A DNA stretch of 64,000 bases from Montifringilla adamsi (taxonomy: Eukaryota > Chordata > Aves > Passeriformes > Passeridae). The notes under the pieces are model-generated. The model ran no database searches, had not been told where the DNA came from, and saw only the letters and a list, made by a program, of their open reading frames with translations. A program made the position numbers and the translations under genes. The DNA lies in NCBI GenBank assembly GCA_017590115.1, contig JAGGNK010010226.1:5863732-5927731 (forward strand), read 5' to 3'. Numbering within the stretch: the first letter of the stretch is position 1; every line of letters begins with the position of its first letter. This document shows, one piece after another, positions 25,040 through 35,800 of this stretch.

Positions 25040-27614
25040 AGCAACCCCAAAAAAGAAATCAGCTAAATTACTCGGCATCCCAGCCCAACGCACAGCTCAG
25101 CCGTGAGGAATTCTCACCAGATGTCTCGGTCCCCACCCGGCCTCCCACGTCACGCAGGCAGCATAACCCCTCGGAGCCTGAGCTCCTGCTGGGACAGCCA
25201 GCCCCACCACGCCTGCAGTGTCCACCAGGCTGGTGACACCCCTGTCCCACCAGGGACGCCCAGCCACAGCCCCAGGCCTGGCCAGGCTTCTCTGCTCCTC
25301 CAGCACGGAGGAGTCTGGTCCCACTCCTCTCCTTTTTTGTGACCTTCCCTTGCTCCAGGTGAGCTGAGCACCCCTGGAGTCACCCAGTCAGACCCTGGCT
25401 CCAAGGGAGAGTCCCATGCACCAATCTGGGACCCAGTTTCCAGCTGAAAACACACAAAACACGATTTATCTGGATGTAACTGATACGATTCTCCATGGGT
25501 GTTAAGTTCACTAAAACCAACAGAGTGCCAGTGATTCACTCTAACGGAGGACGCGGATGGTCATTAATAAAATCAGTCACAAAATAATGTATCACTTCCC
25601 CTGCTTTCATTTCTTGATGCAATGAGAGCATAGAAATAACCCCTGTGAGCACCTGGCAAGCCAGGTGTGGGGCAATGCAGCTGGAGACCAGCCCTGGCAA
25701 GAGCAGAAGTTACGGGGAGAAGAAAAAGCACTTCAGGTATCTCATTTCCCAGCTTAACACCCTCCTGCTTCCTGAAGTACATTTCTCTCTGGGTGGTTGT
25801 CTTAAAGTAAAGGGATCCCATGCCTCTTCTCACTGACTAAACCACACCTTACTTCAAAGAAAGGCATTTTCTGAAATATTTATCCTATGTTTTCCTTCCA
25901 AATTTCTAAGTCCTCACATTATTCTGGTATTTTTTGATAGCTGCCACATCCCACTCTAGGTCATTCATCATGAAGCATAATTTGCTTATTTTCCAGCAGT
26001 CCGCATCCCATCTTCATCTCCACCATTGAGATTGTTCCTGTCCCAAGAGCTCTCAATCCCATTCTCTCCTACACAAAGATTTTTGAACCCTCTCTCTTCC
26101 TTTCCTGGGCTCCCTCTCCTGGAGTTTTTGGCTGCCAGCTCTCTCCATCTCTTCCTCACAGCCTGAGAAAGAACAACACAGTGAGTCTGCACAAAGTGCC
26201 CTGCTCACTGCCTGGTCCGGCAAAAAGGGCCCAGAGCAGGACGTATGGGAAAAATCCTGCTCATCTCCCTGTGCTCTGAAACAGAGTACATCCCATATGG
26301 TCAGGATCTTCAGAGGGTTTTGCAACTAAATTCTTAACAGCTCCCTGCTGATTGCGTGCAAGTGGCAATTTTTCAAAAGCTGAGTGCTTGGCCAAAGCTT
26401 GGAGGTTTTTTTCCCCCCACTGCTGGAGCAGTAAATGATGTATCTGTGACCAAAACACCAAACCTTCAGCCCTCGAGCCAGAAGACAGACAAGCAAACAT
26501 TTCCTAATTAAACAGTTGTAAAATAATTTTAGCAAGGGCAGTTACCTCCTTAGTGGGAATTACTGGACTTTGCCAAAAAAAATCAATTTGAGGTAAATAA
26601 ATTGCATGGAAAATCTCTGCCTGATGACTGTCAAAACTGCCAGGAAACTAAAGAATTAAAAAAGGGTCTTACACTAAGAAGTCTCAGGCTGTGATTCCAC
26701 TAGGTCTGATTGTAAAATGGTGTTAATGTAGTTTAAAAAAAGATGTAAAGAATTAAAGAGAACATTGTAGCACAAGCACTTGACAGTGTCTGAGAAGGCA
26801 AGCCTGTGCCTTCATGAGATCTCTGCTTGAAATCCCTTCCATGCAAGGCTTTCACTCTGTTTAATTTTAGTACAGAACCAGTTTAGAACACTTGTTTTAC
26901 AACATTTTCAACAGAAGACAAATCCTTGGTTCTAATTAATCTCATGCAAAGAACAGAATCTCAGGATGCAGAAATTTACAAAGAGATTTATGAGTTCTTC
27001 AGTTGCATAATAAAAAGAAAGAATTAGCTAATTGTTGAGAAATACAGACCAAACTGAAAATGCTACATAAAAATGTAACAATAAAATTCACATTAAATTA
27101 TTTATTCAGTAATAAACAGTGACACTTTTCTTTATACAAAGCCCCCCACAAACCCCCCATCAGTTTTGATGAGAGGGGCAAAAATTTCAATGGAGTTTTG
27201 AGGGAAGCAAGGTGGGAAAACAGGTGGGGGGAAGAGAGGGACCCTGATTTGACTGATGGCTTTAAACAACAGCTACAAAGAGCCAGCAGGGAAAGTGCAG
27301 CACAGTTCTGCAGATACTTCACTCATTACTGTAAACCTCAAACTCCTATAAACACTGATTGTCTATAGGTACCACATACCTGAGCCCCAGCTCACCAGAA
27401 TCAAGGCTGGACCAGCCCAGGCCACCCCTGGACAACAATTCAGGAATTCAAGGCTGGTCCCAACCACCTCAAAGCCACTGAAGGTTTCCAAGGACACTAA
27501 GAGGAGGAACCAGCATTCAGGCTTCTGTAGGCAAACAGCCACAGTGCACAGCTGGTTTATATTGGAGGCTTGAGCCCTTGAGCAGGTGCATGAAATAACT
27601 GGAGTGTTTTAGTG

Positions 27615-27648
27615 ACCCCCATCCCTAAATTTTCTTTATTGGGAGCTG

Positions 27649-27700
<52 letters not shown>

Positions 27701-27827
27701 GAATTTCCCAGGAAATCCACCCAACCCCAAAATTTTTTTTATGGGGAGCAAAAAAAAAAAAAAAAAAAAAAAAAAAGAAAAGAAAAAAGAAAAAGAAAAA
27801 GGTGCATTTCCCAGGGAACTCCAGCCC
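27615..27827. repeat. Degenerate tandem duplication separated by two long poly(A) tracts
   Basis: A CCCCATCCCTAAATTTTC...GGGAGC segment is followed by A49 (27649-27697). A diverged copy of the sequence that follows the second A-run, GGGGAATTTCCCAGGAAATC, comes next. Then comes a diverged copy of the first segment, with AAAATTTTTTTTATGGGGAGC-like sequence (27722-27749), a second A-run (27750-27776) and a GAAAA-rich tail. The flank GGTGCATTTCCCAGGGAACT starts at 27801. The arrangement is a tandem copy of a roughly 100-bp unit. The extra copy differs mainly by longer homopolymers, which suggests either old slippage or a sequencing/assembly artefact. Confidence 0.75.
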
Positions 27828-30800
27828 AGGTTTCAGAGATCCCACCAGGGTGGCATGGAGACTGCAGAGCAAGAACTGGGAGAGGGTCACAGGCACTGAG
27901 CAGACCAAGGGTAGCTAAAACGTGGCTAAAGGGGCTAAAACATGGCTTTCCAGGGACATCTACAGTTCCCCTTGGCAACCATTTCACCCCATAAGTATAA
28001 ACCTGCTAACACAGCCTAAATTTAATGTATTGAGCAGTGACTGCCCAACAATGTACACACAGTTCTGGAGAAGATCATCTCTGCCCTCAGCTCCACCAGC
28101 TCAACTTTTCCAAGACCCCTCCTGCCTCTCCTGGATTTTGAACTCGCTCAGGCAAGAGAACCTCACTTTTTAGAGGAGCATCTTCCTGCACCACAACTCT
28201 CAGATTCTGCCCATAGGGCTAATATGTAAAAGCAGTATTTATTTTTAAATACTTTCCCTCTTTACATGAGATGTTAGTTCCAAACAACATGCATTAACTT
28301 TTTTTAAAAACCCACACACAAACAATATTTATCATCCAAATACCCTTTAGAAGCTCAAAGGCTGACATACCAAGAATTCCACTTGAAAAATATATGTATT
28401 TCTAAATGGTTTATGAGGAAATATGTATGTTGCTGGTCTATTGATATGGAGCAAAATCTTGTACCTGAAATTAATTAAAATAATCATATTCAGAGATAGG
28501 CTTGTCTGCTGAAACACAATATATTGCACCTCTCTACATAACTGCTGATTTCATGATCATCTTTATAGACACAAATCCGGTGAGTTGAAAGGGGTTTTTT
28601 TTAATGTGGTTTTGTGATGTTTGTGTTTTTTAACAAGTAAGGAAAAAATTCACTCCTGAGTAAACAACTCCTTAACAGAGAATGCAATAAAATGCCTACA
28701 TTTTCCATCCCAGATGAGATTTGATGAAGTCATTCACTTCATTTCCATAGGACATGCATTTGAGGCACGAGAGTGGAACAGAGGGAACAGGTACAGCTAC
28801 CTGTGAATGTGTATAAATATATTTGCATAAAAATATATCCATACACACGAAGAATTGTGGGAGAGGGACAGCAAGACATATGTAACAGCCTGGAAGCAGA
28901 AAGGCTGGGTGAGGCAAGGCAATCCTAAGGGCAGGTTGGAGGAAATGTGACATTCCCTTCCCTCTCTGAATGCTGTGGTGAGAGATCTGTTCTCAAAGCG
29001 TTTTGATGCAGGTGTGGATGATTGAGACAAAGCTGTCATTCACTGAGGACCACCTGAACTTGTGTGTCTGGTGAGGGCAGGAATCAGAACAGAGTCCATT
29101 TTACTATTGCCAAGTGCAGCTTATTCAGCTCTCCAGAAATTCCAGAAATCCAATCTCCTGGGCAGTCAGCGGCTGCATTATTCCATCTTCTTGTTGGGAT
29201 GGAAATGGGCCATTGGAAAAAACTGGCATCTGCCTCTGAAAAACTGGTGCACAACTTGAACCCTTCCAGTCTTCAAATGAAGACATAAAAACTGATGTCA
29301 GATTTCTCAACATTAACAGGAATAAAATAAAATCCTGGACAACTTTAAGGAGGTCAGTATTTTGAGTTTCTTGAAATAAAACAATAATTTCCCTATGTTC
29401 TCCCAGAAACAGTGACAGAGTACAACATGTTTTATAAGCCCTCTCAAAATGAATCATCCACTTTCTTGGGACAGCATCAGAACACACCACACATAAAAAG
29501 AATGAAACAACTCCTTTGGTAACACATTAAGACACAACTTATCTGTGACCTGATTTCAAGGCCTTTTTTTTTTTCCTATCTGCACAAACACGAGCAGGCT
29601 CAACCTTTCTGCTCCTTCTGGCTGCCATGGATTCCCCACCACTGCAGGCGAGCGCTCCTCTCCTCTTCCAAGAGCAAAACCACGGCAGCATCTGCTTCTC
29701 ATAAGCACTTCTGTGCGTGTGTGTAAGAGTGCGTGTATGGGAGAGAGGGAGACAAGGAAATCTGCTGAATTTAACTGAAAAGTTTGTCACAGGGAAGAGT
29801 GGGTTTGTTGTTTTTTTTTCCTTTTCCATCCCTCAAATTGTAGAAGTAGGGCTACTGCTTCACACTTAGGCTTTTCCTTTCTCACTTGTTAGCACAGGGG
29901 GCAATTAGTGACTGAAGGGAAAAGAAGAATTTATTTCACTTTTGAAGTTGACAGACTAGTGCATGAATGGCTACAGACAACAGCAGGTTTTCATTGGCAC
30001 GTGTCACCCAGAGCTTGCAGAAGTTCCACCAGCTCAGTCCCAGGTTCAGCACCAGAAACTCTGTACAGAACAGCAGTCCTGGAGGTGAAGAGGCAACAGC
30101 TTCCCAATTCTTCATCCCCCCTAACCAACAACTAGAGATACAATCCAGAAGGAAATTCCAGTGCAAACTGTGGGCCTGCTTTGTTCCTGTCCTGTTTTGC
30201 TCTGACATCTATAGGGAACCAGAGGAGGTCCCCCACACTATGGGCTGGTGAACGGGAAGGCAGCGAGCAGACCGCTCTTGTTAGGCTTTAAACTATTTCA
30301 GGAAATCAAACACATCTCAAAAAGAAATGCTGTCTTTTCTTTTGCTTCCCCTGCCACCCAAACTCTCCATCCCTAAAGTTCAAAGAGGACATGCCATCAC
30401 TTTAATTTCCAATTTTACCAAGTCCAAGGGGGAAAAAAATGAAAGAAAAAAAAAGCTTAAGATTTTTTTTTTCCTCCCAGTATTTCAAATACTGTTAACA
30501 TTCCTAAGCCAGAACTCTTTTTCTTGAGATATTTCCTGAACTGTACTGTCCTGATAAGAAAGTGACCTGTGGCAGCTGGCACTTCATTCCCTCCCATAGA
30601 GTTTTCCCACTGCATTATGAATTTATTGACAAATTGAGGAGCTAGTTCCACCAGAGCTGCAATAATATAGAGAACTGCCATAAGAGTGAAATTTATTGAG
30701 AGAAGGAAATACTGATGGACTACAAAGATGAGGAAAAAAACCCCACCACATTTAATTCATCATCCCAACACAGAGACTACAACCTTATTACTTTAAAGCA

Positions 30801-31709
30801 ATATTTAAGCATAGTCCATTCAGCATTTATACACCATCTCAAACTTCAAATCATCAAGCCAGAGACTTAAGGGTCTTGCCAAATTGTGATATAATCCTAA
30901 TGCCTCCATTGCCAGCATGTCAAGCCCCCTCCCTTGACAAGGGAGAATGCTCAACACCTCACAGGATCAAGTTCAAACAGCCTGGAGGGAAGCAGCAGTG
31001 CAGGGAACCTTGGAGTGGCAGGCACTTCCCAACACCCCCCCTCCCCTTTCACACACACATCCATGTGGTTTCCACCTGACAAAACTACATTTACAACACT
31101 CAGTGCCTTAAAATTAAACTCCTTCTTATCTCAGCCATGTGTTTGTATCTTGGTTTTTCCACTTGGCCGGCATGTCTTCCAAACAGGGATGTCTGAGAGC
31201 AGCGGTGACAGAAATATAATGCTCTGTAAGAGCCTGAGGAAATACTACAGAGGGACCCTGGGTGCACAGAGCAGAAGGGGAACATCTCCAAGCCACAGCC
31301 AGGACCCAGCAACCCCGGTCCTGACCCTGGGCTCCCCTCAGTGCCACCTCAGCCCACGCTGGCCCTCGCTGAGTCCCCGAGGGCTGGGCACAGAGACCGA
31401 CCCAGCTCCGGCCTCGCCGCCCTCACTCAGGATTTGATGGCGCCCACCTTGGCTCTAACCAAAGCCTTTATTACCAAGCCAGAGCCCAGGCCAGGGTGGT
31501 TTCCCAAGCACAGGGGCCGTGGCTCCCCATGGCCACGCTGCTGTTGCCAGGCCAGGCCCCAGTGCATGCAGGCCTGGCTGGTTACGAATGCAGCGCTGCA
31601 GCTGGGGTCCCGCGAGCCCCAGGGCACAGCCCAGCCCTGAACTCAACAGGAGCTCTCCTTGAGCTGCTCAGGCCAGCTGAAAACCTTTTGTTTCCACAAG
31701 CCACACATT
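27828..31709. other. Downstream flank or distal 3' UTR of VGLL3
   Basis: Between the duplicated poly(A) segment and the candidate proximal poly(A) site. It includes a short (GT)n-like patch near 29714-29740 and a GC-rich block at about 31230-31660. Several minus-strand AATAAA motifs occur (for example opposite TTTATT near 30620 and 30690), so a long VGLL3 3' UTR could end here. No coding exon is seen. Confidence 0.6.
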
Positions 31710-32818
31710 TTTATAAACCTGGATTTTTATTTTTTTTTTTTGGTTCATTTTCCCTGAATATTGGTATTGTAAGTAACCACTTTGAAATGGCTTAGCTGAA
31801 AGTCCTGCCCGTAAGATTTTACTGGTATTTATGAGCACCATAACCCACAGGGAACTGTGTCCAACAGCTTCAATGGATCATAGATGAGGCCCATTTTCGT
31901 GTCTGATTTAAGAGTATTTGGTCCATTTTGAAAGAATGGATGGGTGGGAAATGCAGTTGCTGTAACCTCAAAGCTGTGCTCTATGCTAAAGGTGTTTGCA
32001 AGCTTCTGACAGTCAGCACAGCACAAAGCCACCTTCAGAAGCAAGAAAAACAAAAACACTTTTACTACAATTTAACACCAGGAAAAAAATATTTGGCTGA
32101 AACTTCAGGTGCAAATTATACTTGCTTAAGCTAGAACGAAAGGACAAAATCATCAGAATCTAGTATGTGGAAACAAAGGAGTTTAGCTCTTTAAAAAGAA
32201 AAGAAAGATAGACATTTGAGGTAACAAACAAAAAAACCCAAAATGCACAAACACATCACAGACATCTAAAAATAGCATTTTATACATTTTTGCCAGTGCT
32301 TCTCTGAGAGCAAGTTCTTTAAACAGAACTTAACAATTTAACAATTTTTTTTAAAAAAATATGTCATCCTAAAATAGCCCATCAATCCTTACCCAAACTT
32401 TCTGTATTTCTACAAAAATAGATGCACAAAGAGCTACAAAATACTGTATTCCTGAAAGAAGGCGCACTGTAGTCAAGGGAGAGTCTTTTTCCTGACTACT
32501 GAGACTGTTCATAAAAATATCAAGCTGAACAAAACGAAACACTGTTAAAGGAGCAGAAAGGAGTTAGGTTGCCCAGCTGCAGCAGGCTCAGATGAGGAAA
32601 GAAAGAAAAGTTAGGTTTCTGGTTTGTTTTTTTTTTTTTCCAACACTGTGGGACCCATAAACGGCCTTACAAATAAAAGGCTCAATAGCAAAACCAGAAT
32701 AGCTGGCTCTTCATCTTCATGTGTGTCCTTTGCTCCACGCAGAAGGAGTCAGCCACTGCTGTATCACCCGCCCAGCTCCGCTGACTCCAGCTCTAGCTGG
32801 TCTTAATTTCTCTGCACC
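31710..32818 (-). other. VGLL3: Probable proximal 3' UTR of VGLL3
   Basis: The sequence directly after the TGA of exon 4 on the minus strand must be 3' UTR until the first used poly(A) site. It is AT-rich and non-coding. The left limit here rests on a candidate poly(A) signal near 31726-31731. As I recall, mammalian VGLL3 has a 3' UTR of several kilobases, so the true UTR may run further left, toward 25 kb or beyond; the sequence alone does not settle this. Confidence 0.5.
31726..31731 (-). terminator. VGLL3: Candidate VGLL3 poly(A) signal AATAAA
   Basis: On the minus strand AATAAA is followed, about 20 nt later, by a GU-rich stretch (TGTGTGGCTTGTGG), the usual arrangement of signal and downstream element. 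It lies about 1.1 kb after the stop codon. Another AATAAA on the same strand is at 31467-31472, followed by a GGTGGGCG stretch. Which site is used, or whether a more distal one is, cannot be told. Confidence 0.35.
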
Positions 32819-32862
32819 TCAGAACCAAGCGGTTTCCTTGCTCTTGTCCTGATGCTGTAGAC
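32819..32862 (-). CDS. VGLL3: VGLL3 terminal coding exon 4 (residues 289-302 and stop)
   Basis: Only 44 nt are coding. The acceptor reads TTTTCTTTTCTGAAATGTAG with a clear pyrimidine tract, and the first two bases GT complete the Gly codon begun in exon 3. The frame then reads LQHQDKSKETAWF and stops at TGA (32821-32819). Mammalian VGLL3 ends with a very similar LQHQDKSKES-type tail followed by a Trp-aromatic pair, so position, phase and sequence all agree. It lies about 6.2 kb from exon 3 and is easily missed by gene prediction. Confidence 0.93.
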
Positions 32863-35800
32863 CTACATTTCAGAAAAGAAAAGGAAAATTATTAATATTA
32901 ATAAATATTAAATTAATAAATCAGATGGTTTCTTCTTTCCCCTCCCCAAGCAAGTGAAGTAAAGAAACACAAGTTTTGAATTTAAAAAAAAAATTTTTAA
33001 AAGAAGAAAAAGAAATGACAATTTAACAGTTTAAAGGACTTGTTAGCAACAGTGTTACTGCTCCAAAACTTTTATTTTATGAGGGGTAAAATTAAACCAT
33101 ATTGAAGTTTGATTCTGGCTCAACCATTTCAGAAATGGTGATAAAATTCCTGCATGCGCTTCCTTGGCTTGAGCTCATGTGGAACACAGCATGAAGTGAA
33201 AAAACCCTCCATAAAGGTCTGCATCAATTATCCAGTAGGCAGCAGAGCAATATTTCCAGGCAGGGTCCAGCCACAGACACCATCTCCTCTAGAAAATGCC
33301 TGGGACACTTCAGGATTTCAGTTTCTGTGGCATTTCACCTCGCAGAGGAGAAAGGGAAAACACTCCTGCAGCAGGCAAAAAATCCCAAATAATTTCACCT
33401 ACAGAGTGCAAGATTTCCAGCCAAGAATGGCTAGTGCTTCCACATGGGAAAAATTAATCGTTTTCAGCTTGCATTTGTTATGAGTTCCTCTAACATTTTC
33501 CTTTGTAAAAAAGTGAGGACTATCTAATAAATGTGGTGCTATGTTGTGGCTCTAGCGTTATAGACTTGGAACCTGCATTATAATCTGGGATTTCTCTGCT
33601 CCAGAGGGATCCAATCTCTCTATTCACACCTAACAGGGCATAAACCTCCAATCCAGACAATAGAAGGGCAGGTGCAGATTAAATTTCTCCAAGAAGATAC
33701 ATTCTTGCTCATTTATAGGGAAAGTAAAGGACAGAGATGCAGGCACGTATTTTCTGAGGCAGTGAGGCACTCAAGTCTCAATGATTTAAAACCTGCCCTT
33801 TGATGTTTTGAGGCAAGTAAATCACATTCCATGAAATGAAGGTACATTTCCCACTAGAAGTCATCATTCCTGCTCTGCAATGTACCAAGGCACCCGACTT
33901 GCTAAGAATTTAGGGTTAATTTCATCACTAACGTAAATAGGTGCAACTCCAGACCTCTGTGATGTTGTAACCACCAGAGCTCCTTGTTCATTTGATGTTT
34001 AACCATGTGCTAGGCGTGGATCTCATTTCCAAATCCAATCACACATTGAATATTAAGGACGACCCATAAGTTTTCAGAAAACTTACAGGCAGGCATGGAG
34101 GGTTCAGATCTGACAACTACCTCCTTGCTTTAAGATTATAAGCAGTTAAATATTTAATGATGATCAACATTTCAGAGCTGAGCTGCAAAGTAATTAGCAT
34201 TCACATGAAAGATGAGAGCATATGGCTCTATCCTTGTGAGGATTCCCAAGCAGGGTACAAACACTTGTGTGTCCAGCAGTGAAGAGAAAGGGAAAGCAGA
34301 GCCCACAGGTGTGCTGCACCAAACCTTGTTTAGTGCTTTCTGCTCCATTTCACATGCACTTGTACCTGTTTCTACAGATTGGAAAAACTGGGATATCCCT
34401 CAGCTAGCGCATGCCTATAAAAACATGTTCAGAGGCTCTTTATTCAATGAAGATGTCTCCTTGTTGCTTAAGAGCTATTTGTTTCCCTGGCAGCATCACA
34501 CACAGACAGTAATAATGAACTGCTGTTCCCTTCAAAGCTCCCTCAAAGCTAGTGATGACAATTTGGGGCTATTTTTCCCTTGGCGCTTACAATTTGTTTA
34601 AACAAAGATGACCCCCCCAAAAAAAGTCAGAGAGCAGAAAACTTTCAGAGCATAAAGAAGCCATTTAAGTTCACCAGTGGACCACTAAAGGACACCAGAG
34701 GCCACGGGAGCCTGTAAGAAGAGAAACAGGTTATGTGGCTCCTAGCAGCTTAAAAAAATGACACACACACATGTTTAAGAGATCTTCCACCTGACAGCAG
34801 CAAGTGGTAGAAAGGGAATAACTAGCTGAACAGGCACCTGCCTAGGCAGGTGTCTTTGCAAGGCACAAATAACTGTAACAAGGAGGTTTAAGGTATAGCT
34901 ACAGACTCTAAACAGCAAGAGAAAACAATCCAAAAAACCAAAGTTGTCCTATTTACAGAACTGAATGTGGAACACCTTCCATGCCTTCTCCTGATTATAT
35001 TCCTATCTCCTTCAAGGCAAGGCCATTTGCAGTCCTAACACAGAATCCAAAGTCTGCTACTCACCCAGAGCTTCCACCTGCAGTGCTTTCCTTTTAGCAA
35101 GGAAATCCTCACTTGCACTGCATGACCCAGCACTGCCACTCCAGCAAATCCCCCTTTCCTGGGCCACCAACAGTAGAGCTAATTGCCACACAAACATTAT
35201 GCAGGTTCTGTGGGAACATCTAAGCAGATTTAATGAGTTGTGACAAACTTGTGGGATGGGTGTGAACAGAGACAAATGTACAGAAGGGATTGGACTGGTC
35301 CCTCAAACTCCAAATTCAATGTATCACACTGACATACAGGCATTTCCAAAAGGGTATTTTTCCACAGTAAACCAGGACAAAAGGATGGTGATTAATTCAT
35401 CTAAATTTGAAGTTATCCACCGCAATGTGCGTAACTTTATAGGATGCAGAACGCACACCTCGATTTTAACAGATTTACAGCCATCACTGATGCCAAAGTC
35501 CTGCTTTGCTTTTAGCGTGCTGGGGCTGCAGGAAGCCTCCTCCAGCACATCTGTCCCACAGCAGGACAGGACATCCTCCTAGGCTCTGCTGTGGCAAGGC
35601 AAGCTGCTCTGTCCTCCTCCCCACGGGCTGCCTGCAGCACAGCCAAACCCCACTGCTCACCTGAAGGGCCTGGGGTGCAGGACACCTCCCACCCTGCTCC
35701 CGAGGGAAGCACTGATGGCTACAACCACCAGCAACACTGAGAGACAGAAATTCGCCTCCCCAACCCCTGATCTTAAGCACTGGATGTGGCTTAAGCACAA

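Larger units (their letters stand above)
15394..27614. other. Intergenic sequence, no gene seen
   Basis: Mostly unique AT-leaning sequence. Noted pieces are the TAAT-rich block at about 16330-16650, the hairpin at 20.58 kb, A/T-rich words at about 20680-20780 and a GC-rich block at about 25.0-25.35 kb. No interspersed repeat or exon is recognisable. Confidence 0.7.

Noticed and set aside
27612..27908. Frames with poly-Lys or poly-Phe stretches
   Set aside because: They are translations of the A49 and A27 tracts.
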